In this document: piece by piece, positions 1 to 5,317 of the stretch | How the letters are laid out: each line of letters starts with the position of its first letter | Position numbering within the stretch: position 1 is the first letter of the stretch | NCBI GenBank assembly: GCA_001871235.1 | Contig: MNUV01000026.1 | Location: 1 to 5,526 of the forward strand | From: Candidatus Falkowbacteria bacterium CG1_02_41_21 | GTDB taxonomy: Bacteria > Patescibacteriota > Patescibacteriia > Patescibacteriales > UBA12465 | Length of the DNA: 5,526 nt | Reading direction: 5' to 3' | Position numbers and translations under genes: made by a program | Notes under the pieces: model-generated | The model's database searches: none | Told to the model about the DNA's origin: nothing | Seen by the model: the letters and a program-made list of their open reading frames with translations, nothing else

Positions 1-167
1 ATGGAGATATCGACTCCGGAATTTCTGAATCGCATCATTAATCTGGTTGTTTTCCCAGAAAGATTATTTTCCTGGATTACCTCTGTCAAAGTTTGTTTGG
101 GGGAGCCGACATTTTCTTCTTGCAAGGGAATGTCTTGCGACAATAAAGCATGATAAAAATCGAAATT
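1..167. other. Unassigned left flank, possible 3' end of an upstream transcript
   Basis: No gene can be assigned here. Plus-strand frame 1 is open from base 1 to a TGA at 151-153 (50 codons, ending CDNKA), but its product (many Cys, Phe, Ser and Val, no recognisable motif) does not look like a known protein. The minus strand also has an open frame running leftward out of the window from about base 151, with a more protein-like composition (for example LTEVIQENN, then LMMRFRNSG). It has no convincing start codon or ribosome site, and the terminator at 168-206 would lie directly upstream of it. The plus-direction terminator suggests that transcription arrives from the left on the plus strand, so this is either the tail of an upstream gene or its untranslated 3' region. 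I do not recognise a family. Confidence 0.3.
108..134 (+). repeat. Imperfect inverted repeat, possible RNA hairpin
   Basis: The arms GACATTTTC (108-116) and GGGAATGTC (126-134) form a 9-bp RNA stem with two G-U wobbles and a 9-base loop. It lies 33 bases before the intrinsic terminator, in the stretch without a recognised gene. It could be part of the 3' untranslated region of the upstream transcript or of a small RNA, but a stem of this size can also arise by chance. Confidence 0.3.
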
Positions 168-206
168 AAAAAGCCTCGTAAAAAACGGGGCTTTTTGTTT
201 ATTTTT
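168..206 (+). terminator. Rho-independent terminator
   Basis: The arms AAAAAGCCTCGT (168-179) and ACGGGGCTTTTT (185-196) pair over 12 bp with one U-G wobble around a five-A loop. The 3' arm runs into the tract TTTTTGTTTATTTTT (192-206), the classic form of an intrinsic terminator on the plus strand. The A-rich 5' side gives a weaker T tract on the minus strand, so some bidirectional activity is possible. It separates whatever lies to the left from the operon that begins at 251 and implies that the operon has its own promoter. Confidence 0.8.
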
Positions 207-223
207 CTAAATTATGGTATTTT
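195..223 (+). promoter_or_regulatory. Candidate promoter of the five-gene operon
   Basis: TTGTTT (195-200) and TATTTT (218-223) are separated by 17 bases and resemble sigma-70 -35 and -10 boxes (about four of six matches each). Transcription would start near 230, giving a leader of about 20 bases before the ATG at 251. The -35 box lies within the T tract of the preceding terminator. In DNA this AT-rich, such matches occur by chance. What supports the placement is the need for a promoter between the terminator and the first gene. Confidence 0.3.
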
Positions 224-250
224 ATAGGTATATCAAATAATCTTTATTTT

Positions 251-1573
251 ATGACTAAACACGAAAAAATGTACGTGGTGACGGTTGATATGGGCTATGG
301 CCATCAACGCGCCGCTTATCCTTTTGCGGCGGCGGCCGAGGGGGGTATTATTACCATTAATGATTATGTCGGTATTACCGCCGAAGAAAAAGAGATTTGG
401 AATGGTATTCGGAGCCAATATGAATATGTCTCTTTTTTCAAGAAACTGCCGATTATTGGCGGTTTAGTTTTTTCATTAATGGATTATTTCCAGCAGATTA
501 AGCCGTTTTATCCGCATCGTGATTTGTCTAAAAGTACGTTGCAACAAAAATATTTTTATCGGAAAATTAGAGACGGTTTGGGTCGGAAATTAATTGAAAA
601 TTTGAATGCCAATCCTTTGCCGTTGCTCACGACTTTTTTTGCGGCCGCTTATTGCGCCGAATATTATAATTACAAGGGTGAGATTTATTTGGCGGTTTGC
701 GACGCCGATATTTCTCGGGCTTGGGCGCCGCTGGATTCGGAAACCAGCCGGATTAATTATTTGGTGCCGAACAAAAGAGTGAAGGATAGATTGATGTTAT
801 ATGGCGTGAAGGACGATAAGATATTCACCACCGGTTTCCCCCTGCCCAAAGAAAATATCGGCACGGATGATTGGGAATACTTAAAAGCTGACTTGAAAGA
901 TCGGTTGGAAGTTTTGGATCCCGAGGGTGTTTATCGGAAAAAATATTCTAAATTAATTGAAGCTTATCTTTGCCCGGTGGCGGAAATTAATGGCGCCAGT
1001 CGTCCTCTCACCCTCACTTTCGCGGTGGGCGGCGCCGGAGCGCAGCGAGATTTGGGAATTTTAGTTTTAAAGCGTTTAAAGAATAAAATTATTGAAAATA
1101 AAATTCAGTTAAATTTGGTGGCGGGGAGCCGTCAAGACGTGGCGGAATATTTTGAGAAAGCTCTCAAAGAAAATTTTTTGCAGAATTATAAAAATGTCCA
1201 AGTAATTTATTCGCCCGATAAGACGGAATATTTTCGACAATTTAATCAGATTCTACGAAGTACTGATTTGCTTTGGACTAAGCCGTCGGAATTGAGTTTT
1301 TATTCCGGTCTGGGCTTGCCGATTATCATGATGGAACCAATCGGGTCGCAGGAAGAATATAACCGCCGTTGGCTCTTGGGCGTCGGAGCGGGAGTCGACA
1401 GTAAAAATCCTAATTATGTGGATGAGTGGCTGTTTGATTTTTTAAATTCCGGTTGGTTGGCGGAAGCGGCAATGCGGGGTTATTTAAACGCCCCTAAGAT
1501 GGGCACTTATAATATGGAGAATATTGTGTTGCGGCACGAAGTTAATGAAATTGAAAATGTCAGGTTATTATAA
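251..1573 (+). CDS. GT-B fold glycosyltransferase, MurG/MGDG-synthase-like (GT28-type)
   Basis: This 440-residue protein probably transfers a sugar from a nucleotide donor to a lipid or other membrane acceptor on the cytoplasmic side. I see no signal peptide or clear transmembrane helix. The N-terminal domain opens with a Gly/His-rich loop, DMGYGHQRAA (13-22), comparable to the GGGH loop of MGDG synthases. Residues 146-200 (YLAVCDADISRAWAP, then INYLVP, then YGVKDDKIFTTGFPLP) follow the MGDG-synthase pattern of a strand, a switch region and 'KI.vTG.P'. The C-terminal domain has FAVGGAGAQ (258-265 region), LVAGSRQD (289-296) and the donor-site-like stretch WTKPSELSFYSGLGLPIIM (342-360), followed by PIGSQEEYN. 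Length fits the family. It is the first gene of the operon. The start at 251 has no Shine-Dalgarno; a second Met at codon 7 is an alternative. The fold is fairly sure, the donor and acceptor are unknown. Confidence 0.72.
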   Translation: MTKHEKMYVVTVDMGYGHQRAAYPFAAAAEGGIITINDYVGITAEEKEIWNGIRSQYEYVSFFKKLPIIGGLVFSLMDYFQQIKPFYPHRDLSKSTLQQKYFYRKIRDGLGRKLIENLNANPLPLLTTFFAAAYCAEYYNYKGEIYLAVCDADISRAWAPLDSETSRINYLVPNKRVKDRLMLYGVKDDKIFTTGFPLPKENIGTDDWEYLKADLKDRLEVLDPEGVYRKKYSKLIEAYLCPVAEINGASRPLTLTFAVGGAGAQRDLGILVLKRLKNKIIENKIQLNLVAGSRQDVAEYFEKALKENFLQNYKNVQVIYSPDKTEYFRQFNQILRSTDLLWTKPSELSFYSGLGLPIIMMEPIGSQEEYNRRWLLGVGAGVDSKNPNYVDEWLFDFLNSGWLAEAAMRGYLNAPKMGTYNMENIVLRHEVNEIENVRLL

Positions 1574-1580
1574 ATAATTT

Positions 1581-2501
1581 ATGTCTTGGATTTTAATTGC
1601 AATTATCGCTTACTTCTTTTTGGCCATTGTCAATATTTTAGATAAGTTTTTGTTGGATAATGTTTTAAGCAGCAGCAAGGTCTACGCCTTTTTAATCAGT
1701 GCTATCAGCGTTTTAGTCGTTGTTATCGCGCCCTGGTTTTTACATTGGCCCGGACTTTTCTTATTATTTTTTCAACTGGCTACCGGTTTATTTTTTCCTT
1801 TTGCCTTACTGTTTATGTTTAAGGCTTTTAAAAAGGGCGATGTTTCTAAAGTTGCAGTTCTAATCGGCGGCATTATTCCCATTTTAACTATTGCTTTTTC
1901 AGTGTTTGTTTCCCACGAAAAATTTTTAATTAATCAGAGCTATGGTTTGACCTTTTTGTTACTGGGAACTTTTGCCATGGCTTTAATCGGCGGCGGGAAA
2001 ACTGCCCGACAAAAAGCTTTTAATCGCCAGGCGGTCGGTTATTCGTTGTTAGCCGCATTGTTTTATGCCATTTTCTTCATCGGCACTAAGTATAGTTATA
2101 ATCATCATGATTTCATTAGCAGCTTTATTTGGATCCGGTTGGGAAGTTTAATCGCTCTCGGATTTTTATTGGTTAGGAAAACCGATCGGCAAGAAATTTT
2201 TGATAGTTTTAAGAATAAATTAGGAAAAGATTGGAATAAGAAACAGACTTGGTTAATTTTTGGTAATCAGGCGCTCGGAGCTGGCGCCTTTATTCTCCAA
2301 AATTATGCGATTTCTTTGGGTTCGGTGGCGATTATTAACGCTCTCCAAGGCGTGCAATATGCTTTTTTGTTGGCCCTTGGTTGGGTTTTAAGTGTCTGGT
2401 CGCCTAAATTGTTTAAGGAGGATATATCTTTTAAAACAGTTCGGGAAAAGGTTCTGGCTATTATTTTAATTAGTGTCGGATTATATTTTATCGTGATCTA
2501 A
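1581..2501 (+). CDS. EamA/DMT-superfamily ten-helix transporter
   Basis: A 306-residue integral membrane protein with about ten hydrophobic helices (roughly residues 3-20, 34-52, 58-80, 90-110, 122-137, 152-170, 178-197, 224-242, 246-271, 290-306). This is the usual size and layout of EamA-type drug/metabolite transporters, which consist of two five-helix repeats. Family-like signatures end each half: GDVSKVAVLIGGIIPILT (86-103) and SLGSVAIINALQGVQYAFL (245-263). A charged loop (198-223) sits in the second half. It begins 7 bp after the glycosyltransferase and ends 4 bp before the hydrolase gene, so it is cotranscribed and probably handles a substrate of the same pathway. Most relatives export small metabolites, but the short ArnE/ArnF relatives move a lipid-linked sugar, which suits these neighbours. 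The substrate cannot be read from sequence. No Shine-Dalgarno precedes the ATG. Confidence 0.8.
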   Translation: MSWILIAIIAYFFLAIVNILDKFLLDNVLSSSKVYAFLISAISVLVVVIAPWFLHWPGLFLLFFQLATGLFFPFALLFMFKAFKKGDVSKVAVLIGGIIPILTIAFSVFVSHEKFLINQSYGLTFLLLGTFAMALIGGGKTARQKAFNRQAVGYSLLAALFYAIFFIGTKYSYNHHDFISSFIWIRLGSLIALGFLLVRKTDRQEIFDSFKNKLGKDWNKKQTWLIFGNQALGAGAFILQNYAISLGSVAIINALQGVQYAFLLALGWVLSVWSPKLFKEDISFKTVREKVLAIILISVGLYFIVI

Positions 2502-2505
2502 TTTT

Positions 2506-3516
2506 ATGAAAATGAAACTCAAGTATCAAATTATTATTTTAATATTTTTGGTTGTCGCCCTGCTTCTGGTGTGGTTTTTTAAGTTGGCTAAAAATTATCC
2601 TTTCCGTCAGGATTTAAATTATCGTTTAGGTTATTTTGGCGTTACTTTTTCCACTAAGATGGCCGAAGAATTGGGCCTTGATTGGCCAGCCACTTTTTTG
2701 GCTATGGTCGATGATTTAAAAGTGAAGAGTATCCGCTTGCCGGTTTATTGGGATCAAATTATGCCATATCAAGATAAATATGATTTTTCGGATTATGATT
2801 GGATGTTGAATGAAGGTAAAACCAGAAACGTGGAATTTATTTTGAATATCGGCTATCGTTTGCCGCGTTGGCCGGAATGCCATGCCCCGGCTTGGATTTC
2901 AAATCAATCTAAAGATTTTAGAGATGCTGCCACTTTGAAAATGATTGAAGCCGTGGTTCTCAGATATCGGGACAGAAGCGAAGTGGAATATTGGCAAATA
3001 GAGAATGAACCTTTTTTGAACAGTTTCGGCAAATGTCCCGAGGGGGATTTGAGTTTTTTGAAAAAAGAAATTGATTTGGTCCGGAGCTTGGATTCCCGGC
3101 CGATATTAATTTCGGCTTCGGGGGAGTTGAGTTTGTGGCAGAAGGAGTCAAGGGCCGGTGATATTTTCGGAACCACTTTATATCGGGTGGTTTGGGGTCC
3201 ATATTCCGGTTATGTCCGTTATCCCTTGCCGGCTTTTTTCTATCGCCTGAAAGCTGATTTAGCCCATATTCCTCAGGCCAAAAGAGTGATCAGCGAGCTC
3301 CAGGCTGAGCCTTGGGTGCCGAGCGGTTTTATGAAAGATTTGTCTGAGATCGAAGCGCAAAAATCATTTAACCTAAAACAATTCAAGGCCAATACCCAAT
3401 TTGGGATCAATGTTGATTTTCAGAGAGCTTATTTCTGGGGAGTCGAGTGGTGGTATAAAAAATATAAAGATGGGCAAGCCGAGTATTGGGATTTTGCTAA
3501 AACTTTATTTAAATAA
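2506..3516 (+). CDS. Membrane-anchored clan GH-A glycoside hydrolase (GH5/cellulase-like TIM barrel)
   Basis: The 336-residue product starts with a short basic stretch and a single hydrophobic helix (about 7-25) with no obvious cleavage site, so it is probably an N-terminally anchored protein with its catalytic domain outside. The domain (about 41-336) matches a clan GH-A barrel. It shows the early strand SIRLPVYWDQ (75-84, with Arg77), the acid/base motif QIENEP with Glu168 after Asn167, the Tyr of TTLY (225) on the expected strand 6, the likely nucleophile Glu264 in VISELQAEPW (261-270; Glu268 is less likely), and aromatic residues YFWGVEWWY (309-317) on strand 8. Such enzymes hydrolyse or transglycosylate beta-linked sugars with retention; the substrate is unknown. 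It lies 4 bp after the transporter and 2 bp before a GT2 gene, which hints at glycan processing rather than feeding. The start is the first Met; Met3 is equally possible. Confidence 0.78.
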   Translation: MKMKLKYQIIILIFLVVALLLVWFFKLAKNYPFRQDLNYRLGYFGVTFSTKMAEELGLDWPATFLAMVDDLKVKSIRLPVYWDQIMPYQDKYDFSDYDWMLNEGKTRNVEFILNIGYRLPRWPECHAPAWISNQSKDFRDAATLKMIEAVVLRYRDRSEVEYWQIENEPFLNSFGKCPEGDLSFLKKEIDLVRSLDSRPILISASGELSLWQKESRAGDIFGTTLYRVVWGPYSGYVRYPLPAFFYRLKADLAHIPQAKRVISELQAEPWVPSGFMKDLSEIEAQKSFNLKQFKANTQFGINVDFQRAYFWGVEWWYKKYKDGQAEYWDFAKTLFK

Positions 3517-3518
3517 AT

Positions 3519-4220
3519 ATGTTATCAATTATTATTCCGGCTTTGAACGAAGCCAAATATCTGCCTCTGTTGTTGGCCTCCATTTATCGCCAAGATTTCC
3601 GTGATTATGAAATTATTGTTTCCGACGCTAACTCGGAAGATCAAACTAGACAAATAGCGATTGATCTGGGGGTGCGAGTGGTGGTGGATGCGAGACGACA
3701 TCCGTCATTTCAAAGAAACACCGGGGCCAGGGCGGCGTTGGGTGATACTTTTTTATTCCTAGATGCCGATTCGGTCTTGCCCGATAAATTTCTAAGTCGG
3801 GTAGTTAGCGAATTTCAATATAGAAATTTAGGAGTCGCCGGCTTTTATTTAATTTTTAATTCCGATAAATTTATTTATCGTCTTTGTTCTTTCGGCTATA
3901 ATTTTTTCGCTTGGTTCAGGCAGTATTGGCGACCAATTTCCGTCGGCGCCGGAATTATTGTCAGGCGGGATGTCCATGAAAAGATTTCCGGTTTTGACGA
4001 GACTTTGTTTGTGGCTGAAGATTATGATTATTGTGCCCGGGCCGCTAAAATCGCTAAATTCCGGCTGCTTAAAACCGTTAAATTGCCATATTCCATCAGA
4101 CGGATGGAAAAGGAAGGCGATTTAAAGGTTTTGATTAAATGGTTAAAAATGGGAACCAGAACTTTGTGGGGCGGTAAGATAAAAAAGAAAATTGTTAAAT
4201 ACGATTTTGGTAATTATTAA
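3519..4220 (+). CDS. GT2-family glycosyltransferase
   Basis: A 233-residue GT-A protein of the short GT2 type. It opens directly with the nucleotide-binding strand LSIIIPALNEAKYL (2-15) and continues with IIVSDANSEDQT (32-43). It has the RNTGA loop (66-70), the metal-binding DXD motif at Asp82-Ala-Asp84, and the acceptor-side ED motif Glu167-Asp168 in VAEDYDYCARA, where the catalytic base is expected. No strong C-terminal membrane helices are present, unlike dolichol-phosphate-mannose synthase-type relatives. The basic C-terminus (IKWLKMGTR, then KIKKKIVKY) may bind the membrane surface. It probably adds a hexose from a nucleotide sugar to the product of this operon; donor and acceptor are unknown. 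It starts 2 bp after the hydrolase stop codon. That spacing suggests reinitiation after the upstream stop, as no Shine-Dalgarno is visible. Confidence 0.87.
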   Translation: MLSIIIPALNEAKYLPLLLASIYRQDFRDYEIIVSDANSEDQTRQIAIDLGVRVVVDARRHPSFQRNTGARAALGDTFLFLDADSVLPDKFLSRVVSEFQYRNLGVAGFYLIFNSDKFIYRLCSFGYNFFAWFRQYWRPISVGAGIIVRRDVHEKISGFDETLFVAEDYDYCARAAKIAKFRLLKTVKLPYSIRRMEKEGDLKVLIKWLKMGTRTLWGGKIKKKIVKYDFGNY

Positions 4221-4223
4221 TTT

Positions 4224-4658
4224 ATGAAATTAAGAATAATAAAAAATCCCAGCATCTTGCTGAGAGTATTAATGGGCGGAGTGTTTTGCGTGGCCGGTCT
4301 TTTCCGGTTGTTTGTGCCACAGATGGCTTTAGACGAGATGGCTAATTTAAATTTGTCGGCATTATTAGTTTTTCCGGTCACCGCTTTTGAAATAGTGCTG
4401 GGGCTGTCTTTGATTTTAAATCGCTATGTTAAATATACGGCCGGAGCTTTAATTCTTTTTTTATTTTTTGCTCTAACCAGGGGACTGGCTATCGGCGGTT
4501 TGGGATTATTATCTGCGGCCGGAGAGTTATTTGTCTTTAACGTCAACCCCACTGACATCTTCATGCACTTGGTTTTCTTGATTATTTTGCTCTACCTTTT
4601 TTTGACGGCCATTCCAAAAAACTCGCCCGACATGCCAAGCGATACCCAACAGAATTAA
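4224..4658 (+). CDS. DoxX-like four-helix membrane protein
   Basis: A 144-residue protein with four hydrophobic helices (about 12-31, 44-65, 70-96, 112-130) and a short polar C-terminus (PKNSPDMPSDTQQN). Helix 1 carries the DoxX-type pattern R14...G18..F..AG25..R, and helix 2 has FEIVLGLSLIL with a membrane-embedded Glu56. Length and topology fit the DoxX/MauE-like group, whose members are linked to redox or sulfur chemistry in some organisms but often have unknown function. It begins 3 bp after the GT2 gene and is the last gene of the operon. Its final 43 codons plus stop (4527-4658) lie antisense to the 3' end of the DedA gene, in the same codon boundaries. No terminator follows on the plus strand, so operon transcripts probably run into the DedA gene. 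The family call rests on pattern and topology only. Confidence 0.6.
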   Translation: MKLRIIKNPSILLRVLMGGVFCVAGLFRLFVPQMALDEMANLNLSALLVFPVTAFEIVLGLSLILNRYVKYTAGALILFLFFALTRGLAIGGLGLLSAAGELFVFNVNPTDIFMHLVFLIILLYLFLTAIPKNSPDMPSDTQQN

Positions 4659-5216
4659 TAGGATAATAGTGGTTTGAAATTTATCCCACCAGGGCCCGAT
4701 ATTATCCCAGTGATTACCCAGGACCAGGCCGATATAGATCAACACGTAGCTCCAAATCCAAGAACCTAAAAAAGTATAAAGACAGAATTTAAGCCAATTA
4801 CCATGGGAGACTCCGGCGATAAAAGAGATAAAAGTCCGGACGACCGGCATGAGACGGGAGAAAAAATAAATGATATCGCCATAGCGGGCAATGAATTTGT
4901 CCGCTTTGGCTATTTCATGGTGGGAGAGTAGCAGCCATTTACCATATTTCCATAATAGCGGCCGGCCGAGTTTATGACCCAGCCAATAGGAAAGGGCGGA
5001 ACCCAATAGACAACCTAAAGCTCCGATAAAAGCGGCTAAATGCAGGTTCATTTGTCCTTGGCTCACTAAAAAACCGGCATAAGGTAAAATAATTTCAGAT
5101 GGGATGGGAATATTGCAAGACTCCAGAGCCATTAACAACATTGTCCCGCCATAGCCTAGTTGGTTAACGAAGAAGACGATAAATAAAGTCAATTTTTCGA
5201 TAATAAATTCAATCAT
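4527..5216 (-). CDS. DedA-family membrane protein, probable polyprenyl-phosphate transporter
   Basis: A 229-residue minus-strand membrane protein. DedA hallmarks are present: the re-entrant-loop motif around ESCNIPIPSEIILPYAGFL (32-50, with Glu32, Pro39 and Glu41), a Gly-rich segment ALGCLLGSALSYWLGHKLGR (66-85), and the signature FFSRLMPVVRTFISFIAG (118-135) with Arg121, Pro124 and Arg127. Helices follow at about 143-167 and 182-201. Members of the family include flippases that return undecaprenyl phosphate to the inner face, and others support membrane homeostasis, so a role in lipid-carrier recycling is a reasonable inference beside glycosyltransferases. The last 28 residues (from about 202) form a charged tail rich in Lys, Glu, Gln and Asn. 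That tail is encoded entirely opposite the DoxX-like gene and looks like an extension beyond the family core. No Shine-Dalgarno precedes the ATG; a promoter lies immediately upstream. Confidence 0.9.
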   Translation of the reverse strand: MIEFIIEKLTLFIVFFVNQLGYGGTMLLMALESCNIPIPSEIILPYAGFLVSQGQMNLHLAAFIGALGCLLGSALSYWLGHKLGRPLLWKYGKWLLLSHHEIAKADKFIARYGDIIYFFSRLMPVVRTFISFIAGVSHGNWLKFCLYTFLGSWIWSYVLIYIGLVLGNHWDNIGPWWDKFQTTIILLILLGIAWHVGRVFWNGRQKKVEQNNQENQVHEDVSGVDVKDK

Positions 5217-5223
5217 GGATTAT

Positions 5224-5252
5224 ACTATAACATATTTTTAGGAAGACACCAA
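5224..5252 (-). promoter_or_regulatory. Extended -10 promoter of the DedA gene, leaderless geometry
   Basis: Read on the minus strand, TTGGTG (5252-5247) lies 17 bases before TATAGT (5229-5224), and the -10 is preceded by TG plus one base (TGTTATAGT), the extended -10 form. The A of the ATG at 5216 is eight bases beyond the last base of the -10 box, so transcription would begin at or next to the start codon. A second, perfect TATAAT overlaps at 5224-5219, but it would start transcription inside codon 2. The -35 box falls within the left arm of the inverted repeat at 5244-5302. Confidence 0.45.
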
Positions 5253-5302
5253 GGTAAAAAATCCTGAGCTCAAGAAACTAGCGCAATTACCTTGGTCGGT
5301 CT
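5244..5302 (+). repeat. Inverted repeat upstream of the transposase gene
   Basis: ACCAAGGTAA (5248-5257) and TTACCTTGGT (5287-5296) are perfect 10-bp complements. Outside them AGAC (5244-5247) pairs with GTCT (5299-5302) across a 2-base bulge, giving 14 bp in all with a 29-base loop. The loop contains the 8-bp palindrome TGAGCTCA (5265-5272). It could be a transposase-binding site, a terminal or subterminal repeat of the element, or an RNA hairpin that blocks read-through into the transposase gene. Confidence 0.6.
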
Positions 5303-5317
5303 ATATTCTAAGAATAT
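5303..5317 (+). promoter_or_regulatory. Palindrome covering the transposase start codon, possible operator
   Basis: ATATTCT (5303-5309) and AGAATAT (5311-5317) are perfect 7-bp arms around base 5310, and the right arm includes the first two bases of the transposase ATG (5316). A possible -10 box, TATATT (5302-5307), overlaps the left arm and would also start the mRNA near the ATG; no good -35 is visible. A repressor or the transposase itself bound here would block transcription, or the folded RNA would hide the start codon. Confidence 0.45.

Noticed and set aside
1..206. Possible tRNA or tmRNA before the terminator
   Set aside because: I found no acceptor stem, T-loop (GTTCRA-type) sequence or CCA end in a consistent arrangement.
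233..467. Short frames on both strands over the start of the first glycosyltransferase gene
   Set aside because: They overlap the Gly/His loop region of a well supported gene in other frames and have low-complexity products.
2904..3202. Two overlapping minus-strand open frames of 80-90 codons
   Set aside because: They lie wholly within the glycoside hydrolase gene, opposite its catalytic motifs. Their products are Ser/Pro/Lys-rich without a recognisable domain, and they have no promoter of their own.
3401..3604. Plus-strand 67-codon frame spanning the hydrolase/GT2 junction
   Set aside because: It is out of frame with both strongly supported genes, covers motifs of each and has no protein-like signature.
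4597..4618. T run and A run (TTTTTTTG, then CCAAAAAA) considered as a bidirectional terminator between the convergent genes
   Set aside because: The pairing is almost purely A-T, lacks a GC-rich stem, and lies inside both reading frames.
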